Below are positions 1-10,979 of a stretch of 64,000 nt of DNA, one piece after another; the stretch's first letter is position 1, and each line of letters opens with the position of its first letter. The notes beneath the pieces were generated by a model. It ran no database searches, was not told the origin of the DNA, and was given only the letters and a program-made list of their open reading frames with translations. The position numbers and the translations under genes were made by a program. Source of the stretch: Notamacropus eugenii. Its lineage: Eukaryota > Chordata > Mammalia > Diprotodontia > Macropodidae. Location: positions 435,371,377 to 435,435,376 of the forward strand of contig NC_092875.1 in assembly GCF_028372415.1 (NCBI RefSeq), in the 5' to 3' direction.

Positions 1-462
1 CTATGTCTTCCTGCCATACAGCAACATTGGTCGAATATTAATATTGAAAGATGAGCCTTTGTTTTTAAGAGAAGCTTGGGGTCAATAAACTAACAGCAAT
101 TTACTAATCTAGACAACTTTCCTTCTCTGCAACTCTGGGTCTAACTTGGTATCCACCTGTATTGTATAACCTGGATATACAATACAGATGGACAAGTTCT
201 ATAGGGTGCCCATCCAAAGGCATATCATAATCCAAGCAATAAACATTTTACTTTCAAATGGTCTCTCCTGTGTGGATAATCAAACCAAATTCTTTTCAGA
301 GTGGTTTTATATCTCTTCAAGCAACCTCTGTAATGTCCCAGGGCTTGACAGAGTCAACATGTCATTTGCAAATGTTAGTATCTGGGAAACCTCAAAATTC
401 AGTTAAATCTTCAACTGAACTTTCATTTCATCTGGATCTACTCTCTCTCAGTGACTAACCCT
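1..462. other. unassigned sequence at left edge
   Basis: AT-rich non-coding DNA. I see no exon-like reading frame with splice sites and no repeat that I can name. Confidence 0.4.
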
Positions 463-643
463 TTTGGTGACCCTAGGCAGAACACTCTGCCTCAGTTTCT
501 TCATCTGTAAAATGGAAACAATACTAATACTTACCTCCCAGGACTGTTGTGAGAATGACATGAGATAAGATTCGTGAAATGCTTTGCATCTTGTAAAGGA
601 CTAGCTAAGTGCTAGCTATCATCATCATCATCATTATTGTTTT
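463..643 (+). repeat. MIR-type SINE (core and 3' half)
   Basis: The stretch reads like a MIR 3' half: CCTCAGTTTCTTCATCTGTAA, then a GTTGTGAGAATGA block, and an end GCTAGCTATCATCATCATC. The tRNA-like head is missing or too decayed to see. The ATC run at the end grew from the usual TTATTATT tail. Confidence 0.75.
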
Positions 644-2626
644 ACCTGGAGTTAAGGTTGAAATGGTCATTGACCATGATTTTTAATCTGTTACGAACCT
701 TTACAATGGTGTTTTTCTCTTCAAATAAAATGCTTTTTCCACAGTCAGCAAACAATGATCACAAGAGGATCTTGAATTCCCTTGAATTCCGTGTCTTTCA
801 GTCAGTTGTAAGATATGGTCTATTGTTGAACACCTTCAGCAAAAACATGCTCATTCCCTACTACTGCTCTCATTAAGGATGTATTTGGTTCTTTTAGATG
901 ACTTTGAGAAAGATTTTCCATGGATGTGAAAGTAAGCACATAAGTCAATAAGTAGTTGGTAGTAATCCCTGTATAACCTTTTTGCAGTATTAATAGGATG
1001 CAAATTTTTTTTCCTGTGCCTTTGGTATTTTTCCTCTTTTAAATATCTTGTAAATCAATCCTTCCATGCCTATATAATTATATCTTCTCTAACATGATGC
1101 CCTTGGATATACATTTGGTCCAATCTTGATACGCTTTCCATCCTTGTTCTCTTTAGTAATATTTCTGCCTTCCTTATAAGCACATTGGTGACTAAGATCT
1201 TAGAGTCCAAGTGTGGTTGTTCAACTCTCCCTAAAAGTGAAAAGTTTCTTATGATAATCTTTGCAGATACTTTCCATTTTCCTTCTCTTTTTCTTCACTT
1301 TCTCTTTTTGTTCTTTAATATTTCAGGGATAATTTTGCTTATTTAGATCTCTTTTCAGACTTTAAACTGCTTTTGACTTCCACAGGTCTTCTCTGCTTTA
1401 TGAGATGCTACTATCCATAACTATCCATCATCATTTTTCATGTGATTTATAAACAAATTTATATTCAAAACTAGTATTGTCTTTGACCAGTAAACTTTTC
1501 TGATTGACAACTAAGTAAAATATTTGATGACTAAGGCACTTTTTGACTTTCTTCTTTCTTTTGGTCTCCATATTATGGCAGTTGATAGGGACTAGTTAAA
1601 CTTTTCTATACAATTATTATTAATGTCTATTATTTCTGTTTCCATTTTTCATTATCAATTATTTATAAATAGTTCAGAATTGACTTGTTTTAATTATAAG
1701 CCATATCTTCTTTAATTATTATTCTTTCTTCCAGCTATTTACTAATTCTAATCTTTGCTCTGACAAATTGGTTATGTGACTACAGAGAAAACTGATTCCA
1801 GAAGATGCTCGTCAATTACAACTCTTTTCCTGACTGCAAAAAAGATAATTTTATTTTCATGATGTTATTTGTTGCATGCCATTTCTAGTGCCTCCTGATT
1901 TTTTCTGGGATAAAAATTTTATTCATAATGTAAAGGTATGAAGCTTCTGTGTAATCTACAGGTCTTTAGCACTTTCATTCCTTTCTGATATATTTCTCAT
2001 CATCCTCTCTTTTCCCCACTTCTGTATAGAAGTTACTAAGTATCAAAGTGAATGTTAGTTTAATTTGGACTCTCTTATTACATTCTTAGAATCCTCTGTA
2101 ACTGAAGATGGCACACAAGTTGCAATTATTTTCATGACAATCTTTTTTTTTTTGCAAATGTTTATTATGAGTACTACAATGTAGCTACTACACTGGACCA
2201 ATATTAGAAATATTTCCAGTTTGATGGGATGTTGTTCTGTTGTCTTATCCCTTGAAAAGAAAATGTCTGCAGGCGATAATGACATATCAAAACTAGACTT
2301 GGTTGGAGAAATATTTTTCCTGTATGATCAAAATATCTGACTAGTTATTCCAGTAATGATATTAATGTCAATAATTTATCTTGATTTTAGTATATTCCAT
2401 ATGTGTTAAGCATAATTATACTTCTCATATACTTTCCTAGTTTCCAGAGTTCAGTGAAGAGATGGAAAAGTTAAGGCTAGACTACCCTACTATAGTAGTG
2501 ATTTCCATTGATATGGTATAGGTCAGCAAAAGAAATCACTTTCCTATTCCTCTGCCAATCCTGCCATACTCTGACCTTATATTCAAATGATGACAAAATG
2601 TTTATGAAGAATTTGCTGTGTGCTAC
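644..2626. other. non-coding stretch, nothing recognised
   Basis: AT-rich DNA with frequent stops in all frames. No CpG-rich segment, splice-flanked open frame or repeat I can name. Confidence 0.4.
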
Positions 2627-2816
2627 CAGGGGTGGGGATCCTGTGGCCTGGAGACCACATGGGGCCCTTTAGCTCCCCAAATGTGACCCTTTAACGGAAT
2701 CCAAACTTCACAAAACAAATCCCCTTAATAAAAGGATTTCTTCTGTAAAGAAGTCAAAAGGTCCAAGGACCTAGAAAGACATGTGTGACCTCAAAGCTGC
2801 ACGTCCCTCACTCCTG
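2627..2816. mobile_element. hAT-type miniature DNA transposon (non-autonomous)
   Basis: The left end CAGGGGTGGGGATCCTG is paired with an imperfect inverted copy at the right end (CGTCCCTCACTCCTG). The body is palindromic overall, with a central 'CCCCTTAATAAAAGGA' hinge. The CAGGGGTG terminus is typical of Charlie-group hAT elements. At about 190 bp it has no room for a transposase. The 8-bp flanks (TGTGCTAC and ATGAGCAG) do not form a clear target-site duplication, so the copy is old. Confidence 0.7.
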
Positions 2817-3635
2817 ATGAGCAGTTAGGCATCGTGCTTTGTGTTGAAAATACTCCAGTTTTATGCTGGTGTTGCATGAGCATCTATGAAATAATACAAG
2901 AGCCAGAGGAAGTCCTCAAGTGCTTGGGTAGATCTTCTACGAAGGATATATACAGGAACATGATGGAGGTGGGGGGCTTGCAAAGAATAAGAGTATATGG
3001 ATAAGTTCTTGGGGAGGTAGGACTCACATGCCAGTCAGTAAAAGTACAAAACTCTTTTCCCAACCACCATCATACCTGTTGTGCTCCTTTCTTGATCCTA
3101 CTTGCTATAAACTAATGAGGTGTCAAAATAAAAACATTTGATGCCTACATTTATAATTCTCAGTAAAGTTTGTTTTCAGTGAAACAAAGGCATAAACTTT
3201 TTTCTTATCAAGAAATCAATAACAATAATTATAATAATTAGATCAAGTTCTCCTTAGTTTATGAAGATGATATTATCTATAGAATGTGTTCTTTGAGTTG
3301 TTTTCTTAATACAAGGGATGGGTCTGTTCTGTAAAGCTGCTGGGGTGGAGATTCAGTCCCTCTTTACCATTATCTTTGTCTGCCTTCTGGAATACACTGA
3401 TTCCTCTAGTGCTCCTAGGATAGTGTGTTCCCTTGTAGATATCAGACTCCTAATGTTGTAAAATATCCGTGAATGAATATCCCTTTTCTATCCTTGTTTG
3501 AAGCACCATGTCTTCTGTTTCCTGCACCCCTAGCAACTTTATTTAAGGCAATAGGAATCTACTATACTCTTTGAAACATTGCTAATAAAATATCTTTCTT
3601 ACCTCAATGTTTCAAATGTCACCCATCTCTCAAAA
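2817..3635. other. non-coding stretch, nothing recognised
   Basis: No coding potential and no repeat I can name with confidence between the hAT element and the L1 target site. Confidence 0.4.
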
Positions 3636-3651
3636 CATTCCATTAGTTTTC
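3636..3651. repeat. target-site duplication, left copy, of the full-length L1
   Basis: CATTCCATTAGTTTTC here is repeated exactly at 9885-9900. The pair brackets the L1 and fixes its ends. Confidence 0.9.
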
Positions 3652-4499
3652 GTTTTCTTTTTTTAACATTTAATAGTATTTTATTTGTCCAGTTACATGT
3701 AAAAATAGTTTTCAACATTCATTTTTGTAAGACTTTGAGTTCCAAATTTTTCTCCTTCCCTCCCATGTCTCCTCTCTCCTCAAGACAGCTAGCAAATTGA
3801 TAGAGGTTATATATGTACAATCATGATAAACATACTTCCACATTTGTCATGTTGTAAAAGAAGAATCAAAACAAAAGGGGAAAATCATGAGAAAGAAGAA
3901 ACAGTGAAAATAGTATGCTTCAATCTGCATTGAGATTCCAAAGTTCTTTCTCTAGATGTGGATATAATTTTTCATTATGAGTCTTTTGGAATTGTGTTGG
4001 ATCATGGTATTGCTAAGACGAACTAAGTCTATCATCATTGATCACCACACAATTTTACTGTTACAATGTTCTACTGGTTCTGCTCACTTTACTCAGCATC
4101 AGTTCATGTAAGTCTTTCCAGGTTTTTCTGAAATATGTCTGCTCATCATTTCTAATTATACAATAATATTCCATTATATTCATATACTACAACTTGTTCA
4201 GCAATCTTCACTTGATAGGCATCCCCTCAATTTCTAATTCTTAACCACCACAAGGAGTTGCTATAAATATCTTTGCATGTATAGGTTCTTTTCTTTTCTT
4301 TATGATCTCTTTGGGATACAGACCTAGTAGAGGAATTGCTGAATCAAAGGTTATGCACAGTTTTATAACCCTTTGGGCATAGTTCCATCTTGCTCTCCAG
4401 AGTTCTATCAGTTCACAACTCCACTAACAATGAATTAGTGTTCAAATTTTCCCACTTCTTCTTCAAAATTTATCATTTTACTTTTTCTGTCATATTAGT

Positions 4500-4603
4500 C
4501 AATCTGATAGGTGTGAGATGATACCTCAGAATTGTTTTAATTTGAATTTCTCTAATCAATAGTGATTTAGTGTGCTCTTTCATATAACTCTAGATAGATA
4601 GAG

Positions 4604-4664
<61 letters not shown>

Positions 4665-7600
4665 TCTTTATCTGAAAACTGCCTGTTCATATCCTTTGAC
4701 CATTTATCAATTGGGGAATGACTAAGATTCTTATAAATTTGATTCAGTTCTCTATACATTTGAGAAATGAGGCTTTTTCAGAGTGTTCCCCAGCTTTCTG
4801 CTTTCCTTCTAGTCTTGATTGTATTGGTTTTGTTTGTGCAAAAACTGTTTAATTTATTGTAATCAAAATAAACCATTTTGCATTTCATAATGTTCTCTAT
4901 TTCTTGTTTGGTCATAAATTCTTCCCTTCTCCATAAATCTGACAGATAGACTATGCCTTACTCTCTTAATTTGCTTATGGTATCATCCTTTATGTCTAAA
5001 TAATATACTCATTTTGACCTTATCTTGGCATAGGGTGTGAGATGTTGCTCTGTGCTTAGTTTCTGCCATACTTTTTTCTAGTTTTCCCAGCATTTTTTGT
5101 CAGGTAGTGAGTTCTTATCTCAGAAGTTAGAGTCTTTGGATTTATCAAACACTAGATTACTATAGTAGCTTATAGTTGTCTTATGTACCTAATTTATTCC
5201 ACTGATCCACCATTCTATTTCTTAACCACTTCCAAACAGTTTTGACGATTGCTACTTTGTAATATTGTCTTAGATCTGGTATAACTAGGCTACCTTCCTT
5301 TGCTTTTTTAAAAAAATTAACTCCCTTGATATTCTGGATTTTTTGCTCTTCCAGGTGAACTTTTTATTATTTTTTTATAGCTCCTGTAAAATATTTTTTG
5401 GTAGTTTGATTGGTATGGCACAAATTAAGTAAATTAATTTAAGTAGAAGTGTTATTTTTATTATATTAGCTCAGTCTACCCATGAGCATTTAATATTTTC
5501 CCAATTGTTCAGGTATGACTTTACTTGTGTGAAATATTTTGTAATTGTGTTCATATTGTTCCTGGGTTTGTCTTGGCAAGCAGACTACCAAATGTTTTAA
5601 GTTGCTTACAGTTATTTTAAATGGAATTTCTCTTTATACCTCTTGCTGCTGGGCTTTGTTGGTAATATATAGAAATGGTTATAATTTGTTTGGGCTTATT
5701 TTATATCTGACAACTTTGCTAAAGTTTTTAATGGTTTCAAGTAGTATTTTTTAGCTAATCCTGTAGGATTCTCAAAGTATACCATCATGTCATCTACAAA
5801 GAGGGATAGTTTTGTTTCCTCATTGCCTCTCCTAATTTCTTCAATTTCTTTTTCTTCTCTTACTGCTAAAGCTAACATTTCTGGTACAATACTAAGTAAT
5901 AGTGGTGATAATGGGTATCCTTGTTTCACCTCTGATTTTATTGGGAAGTCTTCTAGCCTATTCCCATTATATATAATGCTTGCTGATAGTTTTAGATAGA
6001 TACTACTAATCATTTAAAGGAAAACTCCACTTAATCCTATGTTCATTGGTACTTTTAATAGGAATGGGTGCTGATTTTTTGTCAAAAGTTTTTTCTGTAT
6101 ACATTGAGATAATCATATGATTCTGTTATTTTTTTATTGATATGCTCAATTATACTGATAGTTTTCCCTAGTATTGAACTACTTCTGTATTCCTGATATA
6201 AATTCCACCTTATTGTAGTGTATTATCCTCATGATAAATTGCTGTAATCTCTTTACTAATATTTTATTCAAAAATTCTGTGTCAATATTCATTAGGGAAA
6301 TTGATCTATAATGTTCTTTTTCCTTTTTTTTTTGTCTCTTCCTGGTTTAGGTGTCAGTACCATATTTGTGTCATAAAAGGAATTTCTTAGAACTCCCTCT
6401 TCACCTATTTTCCCAGCTAGCTTACATAGTATTGGAATTAATTGTTCTTGAATTGTTTGGTAGAATTTATTTGTAAATTCATCTGGCCCTTAAGACTTTT
6501 TTCTTAGGAAGTTCATTTATGACATGTTCAATTTCTTTTTCTAAAATGGGGTTAAGTATTTTATTTACTCTTCTATTAATCTGGGCAATTTATATTTCTG
6601 TAAATATTTATCCATTTCACTCAGATTGTCAGATTTATTGGTATATAATTGGGAAAAATAGAACCTAATTATTGCTTTACTTCCCTCTTCATTGATGGTG
6701 AATTCGTCCTTTTCATTTTTGATACTAGCAATTTGGTTTTCTTCTTTTTTAAAAATCAAATTAACCAAAAGTTTATCTATTTTATTTTTTCATTAAAATT
6801 TTGGTTTTTTGTTTCAATAGCTTTCTTACTTTCAATATTATTAATCTCTCCTTTGAGTTTCAGAATTTCTAATTTAATTGGGGTTTTTTCAATTGTTCTT
6901 TTTCCTAGCTTTTTTAGTTACATGCCCAATTCATTGTTCTGCTCTTTCCCCATTTCATTCATGTAAGCATTTAGAGATATAAAATTTCCTTTAAGGACTG
7001 CTTTGGCTGCATTCCATAAGTTTTGGTATGTGGTCTCATTATTGTCATTCTCTTACAAGAAATTATTGATTTTCTATGATTTATTATTTGAGCTCCTCAT
7101 TTTTTTAGGATTAGATTGTTTAGTTTTCAATTCATTTTAGGCTATTTTTCAATGGTCCTTTTTTACACATAATTTTTATTGCATCATGATCTGAAAAGGA
7201 TATATTTATTATTTCTGCCTTTCTGAATTTAATGCCCTAATGTATGGTCAATTTTTGTGTAGGTGAGGTACTGAGAAAAAGGTATATTCCTTTCTATCCC
7301 TATTTAATTTTCTTCAGAGGTCTATCATATCTAATATTTATAAAATCATATTTGCATCCTTAACTTCTTTCTGGTTTATTTTGTAGTTTGATTTATCTAG
7401 TTATGAGAGGGGGAGGTTGAGGTCCTCATTAGTATAGTTTTAATATCTATTTCTTCTTATAACTCACTTAACTTCACCAAGAATTTGTATGCTATACCAC
7501 TTGGTGAATGTATAGTATTGATATTACTTCATTGTCTGTGGTACCTTTTAGCAAAATGTAGTTTCCTTCCTTATCCCTTTTAATTAGATTTATTTTTGCT

Positions 7601-7830
7601 TTTAATTTGTCTGAGATCAAGATTGCTACTCCTGCTCTTTTTTTACTTCAGCCAAGGCATAATATATTCTTCTCCAGCCTTTTACCTTTAATGTGTGTAT
7701 ATCTCTGATTCAAATGTGCTTCTTGCATCAACATATTGTAGGATTCTAGTTTTCAATCCACACTACTATCACTTTCATTTTATGGGAGAGTTCATCCCAA
7801 TCACATTCCCAGTTATCATTACTGTGTATT
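4500..7830 (-). pseudogene. L1 ORF2 (endonuclease-reverse transcriptase), broken
   Basis: The clearest open piece, 5696-6013 on the minus strand (105 residues), holds reverse-transcriptase landmarks: KQGYPLSPLL (usual form KQGCPLSPLL) and FVDDM, where the family has the catalytic FADD. Upstream, a 67-residue piece at 6565-6768 (FKKEENQIASIKNEKDE, then FYFSQLYTNK) matches the linker before the RT domain. Near 7700-7740 a decayed endonuclease segment is recognisable (NPTIC, then a stop). Stops separate all of these pieces, so no full ORF2 product can be made. Outer limits are approximate. Confidence 0.85.
4591..4664. repeat. (GATA)n microsatellite inside the L1
   Basis: About 74 bp of GATA/TAGA units with one GAGA interruption near the left end. 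It sits inside the minus-strand L1 near the end of ORF2. Confidence 0.95.
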
Positions 7831-8399
7831 TTCCTCTATCCTATTTATCCCCATTTATACTTTTCTCTCTCTTTTTGCCCTGTTCCTTCTCACTAGTGTT
7901 TTTTTTTTCTTACCACCACCTCACTTAGCCTGCCCTTCCTTCTGTCTGCTCCCTTTCCCTCTTCTTTCCCCGTTCCCCTTCTACCTCCCTATAAGGTAAA
8001 GTAGATTTTAATACCCAAATGAGTGTGTATCTTATTCCCTCTTTGAGACAAATCTGATGTAAGCTTGAAACACTCTCACACACATGGTCCTCTTCTCCAC
8101 TACTGCAACAGGTGTTTTGTGTCACTTCATGTGATATAATTCACCCTATTCTACTTCTTCCTTTCCTCTTCTCCCAGTACAACCCTTTCTTTCACACATC
8201 TTAACTTTTTTATATCATCACATCAAAGTCAATTTACACCCACAACCTCTGTCTATGCATTCTCCTTCTAACTGCCCTAAGAGAGATATAGTTCCAAAGA
8301 GTTACAAGTATCATCATCCCATGTAGGGATGTAAATAGTTTAATCTTCTTGAATAACATGACTTTTTCTTTCCTGTTTATCATCATTAAGTTCTCTTGA

Positions 8400-9470
8400 A
8401 TCTTGTATTTAAAAATTAAATTTTCTGTTCAGTTCAGGTCTTTTTATCATGGAAGTTTGAAAGTCACCATTGCATTGAATGTCCATCTTTTCCACTGAAA
8501 AATTATGCTCAGTTTTGCTGGGCAGTTGGCTCTTGGTTGTAATCCAAGCTCCTTTCCCTTCTGGAACATCATATTCTAAGCTCTCTGATCTTTTAATGTA
8601 AAAGCTACTAAGTTCTGTATAATCCTGACTGCAGCTCTTTGACATTTGAATCATTTCTTTCTGGCTGTTTGCAGTAAATTCTCCTTGGGGTGATAATTCT
8701 GGAAATTGGCTACAATACTCCTTGGAGTTTTCCCTTTGGGATCTCTTTCACAAGGTGATTGCTGGATTCTTTCAATAACTATTTTACTCTACAGTTCTAG
8801 AATATCAGGGTATTTTTTTCTTGATAATTACTTGAAAGATAACACCCATGCTTTTTTTTATCATGGCCTTCAGGTAGTCCAAGAATTCTTAAATTGTATC
8901 TCCAGGATCTGCTTTCCAGTTTAGTTGTTTTTCCAATGAGTTATTTTATATTTTCTTCTTCTTTTTCATTCTTTTGATTTTTTTTGACAGATTTTTGATG
9001 TCTCGTGCAGTCATTAACTTCCACTTGCCCAATTCTAATTTTTAAGGAATTATTTTCTTCAGTTAGCTTTTGTGCCTTGTTTTCCATATGGTCAATTCTA
9101 TTTTTAAAGGAGTTGTTTTCTTTGGTGGATGTTTATAGTTCCTCCTACCTCTATTTGGTGAATTCTATTTTTTTAAGTTGCTTTCTTCAGTTAATTTTTG
9201 AGCTTCCTTTTCCAAGCTGTTTACTCTTTTTTTCATAATTCGCCATAACTTTCATTTCTTTTCCTAATTTTTCTCCTGCTTCTTACTTGATTTCTAAAAT
9301 CTTTTTTGAACTCTTCCAAAAAGACTTTCTGGACTTAAGACCAATTCATATTCTCCTTTGAGGCTTCACACATAACATTTTGACATTGTTGTCCTCTTCT
9401 GAGTTCATATTTTGATCTTCCCTGTCACCAGAGTAACTTTCTATGGTCAAGGTCTTTTCTGTTTCTTACT
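8400..9470 (-). pseudogene. L1 ORF1 (RNA-binding chaperone), broken
   Basis: On the minus strand the N-terminal region near 9470 reads SKKQKR with the initiator ATG changed to GTG. It is followed by a lysine/glutamate-rich coiled-coil-like stretch, then LESRSWRYNLRILGLPE near 8920-8870 (the RNA-recognition fold entry of ORF1 proteins) and ERDPKGKTPRSIVANF near 8750-8700. The C-terminal domain continues to about 8400 in shifting frames (LQPRANCPAKLS). Several frameshifts and stops make it a pseudogene. Confidence 0.8.
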
Positions 9471-9884
9471 CACTTTTCAGTCTATATTGTGAATTAAAGT
9501 TGACCTCTGCTCCTGGGGCACAAGAAGCATTGTCCTGAGCGACTTATGTTGGATGCCTGGGGCCTGGTTACTGGCTTTCCATGCTGAGGCCTCCAGTGTT
9601 TGCAGTTTGCCTACTAAACTGGGGGTGGCCCAGTCTAGTTGTGCCAGCATTCTAGGGCCTGCAATTTGACTTCTGCAATGGAGTTGGAGGCCTCACAGCT
9701 GACCTGGAACCTTGCCAAGGAACCTTGGTTGCTCTTCTATACTATGGCTAAGAGTGTCCTGTTGGCTTGCCCAGATACCATCTGCACTGCAATGCACTCC
9801 CCTTTTGCACAAGTGAAACAGACTTGGTTTCCAAGTGAAACTGGGGAGAGATCAGGCAATTTCGTGGCTTCTCTCTACCATCTT

Positions 9885-9900
9885 CATTCCATTAGTTTTC
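9885..9900. repeat. target-site duplication, right copy, of the full-length L1
   Basis: Exact match to 3636-3651, next to the L1 5' end. Confidence 0.9.
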
Positions 9901-9924
9901 ATTCTCCAGTGATGAAATGAAAAA

Positions 9925-10050
9925 TGAATTCAGTAAACATTTATTAAGGAAAACATTATAGTAGATGATGAGGATATAAAGAGGGAAAGGATGAAAAATA
10001 CCCTGCAGGAGCTTATAATGTAATAATGGAAGATATGGCTTATTCTCAAA
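9925..10050 (+). repeat. fragment of the dispersed 'AACATTTATTAA' repeat
   Basis: The order CAGTAAACATTTATTAAG, a short gap, then CCTGCAGGAGCTTATAATGTAA matches the opening of the long repeat at 21895 and 50683 in this window. Heavily decayed. Confidence 0.55.
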
Positions 10051-10782
10051 TAAATATGCTACAAAGTAAAATGTGATAAGAGTAAAGAGATAGACATACA
10101 AAAAGTTCTGTGAACATTCCAGCTCAATAGTAACTGCCAGAGTTTACATTTTATTAGCATAAATTTCTAAAAATTAGAGAACACATTAGAATAGAAAAGA
10201 AAATATTTCATTCCAAAAAAAGGAGACCTTGACCTGGCTTTTCATAGCTATGTGGGTTAGTTATTACTAAAGAACTACTTGGGAGATGTTCTAGCTACTA
10301 TGGATACTGTGCCCAAGGGTAGCTAAGGTGATTGGTGGAAATGAAATTGAAGTTTTCCCTATTATCAATGCCAGGAGACTTCTCTGTTAATAGGTAATGG
10401 ATGACAAAGGCATTAATGTGTGCTAGGTTGGTACATAAAAATGATTTTGACTATTTAACTTTATCTTTTTTTTTAAAATACATTTGCACACTAAGTCAGA
10501 GAAGATCTTGAGAATGTCTAACCCTAACTTAGAAAGTTATCTGGTAGTAGTAAGCTTCATTCTTTGGTCAAATATAGGGGTACAAAAGAAAAGACTTTAA
10601 GCTAGTGTTGGGTGTAATAGCTGTGACTAAAGACTTTTCTGTCTGCCTTTATCTGGGAGAGGTTGTAGGCACTAAATACTAGTATATTGGAACTGAGATA
10701 TCTGGTAACTACTGGATATTGTAGTCATATTTTCCCTGGGTAAATACAACACTCAAGTAATGGAGCTTCACTGTTGACAGGT
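10051..10782. other. non-coding stretch, nothing recognised
   Basis: AT-rich, no open frame of note and no nameable repeat. Confidence 0.4.
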
Positions 10783-10792
10783 CTGTGTGTGT

Positions 10793-10825
<33 letters not shown>

Positions 10826-10844
10826 AGTGTGTGTGTGTGTGTGT
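10783..10844. repeat. (TG)n microsatellite
   Basis: About 62 bp of TG dinucleotides with TATG and GAG interruptions. It produces a spurious HTHT peptide on the other strand. Confidence 0.95.
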
Positions 10845-10979
10845 AAGAATATGTGATAGATAGGTGGAGAACAATGATTACATATTCTTAAGTTCATATT
10901 TTATTCTGACTCAAATTCATTTTCATAGTAAGCAAGAAAGGATGTTTTCTTAAGGAGGCATGATTATCTTTTGTCCTCT

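Larger units (their letters stand above)
3652..9884 (-). mobile_element. full-length, inactive LINE-1 on the minus strand
   Basis: About 6.2 kb lies between exact 16-bp duplications. Read on the minus strand the order is a 5' UTR (near 9880-9475), ORF1 (about 9470-8400), a spacer, ORF2 (about 7830-4500), a 3' UTR and a short A-rich tail next to 3652. The 3' end has the marsupial-type phrase, on the + strand, of 'GTCCAGTTACATGTAAAAAT' followed by 'CCTTCCCTCCCATG'. Many stops and frameshifts break both frames, so the copy cannot move itself. A GATA microsatellite has expanded inside it. It is upstream of TCF4 and in the opposite direction. Confidence 0.92.
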
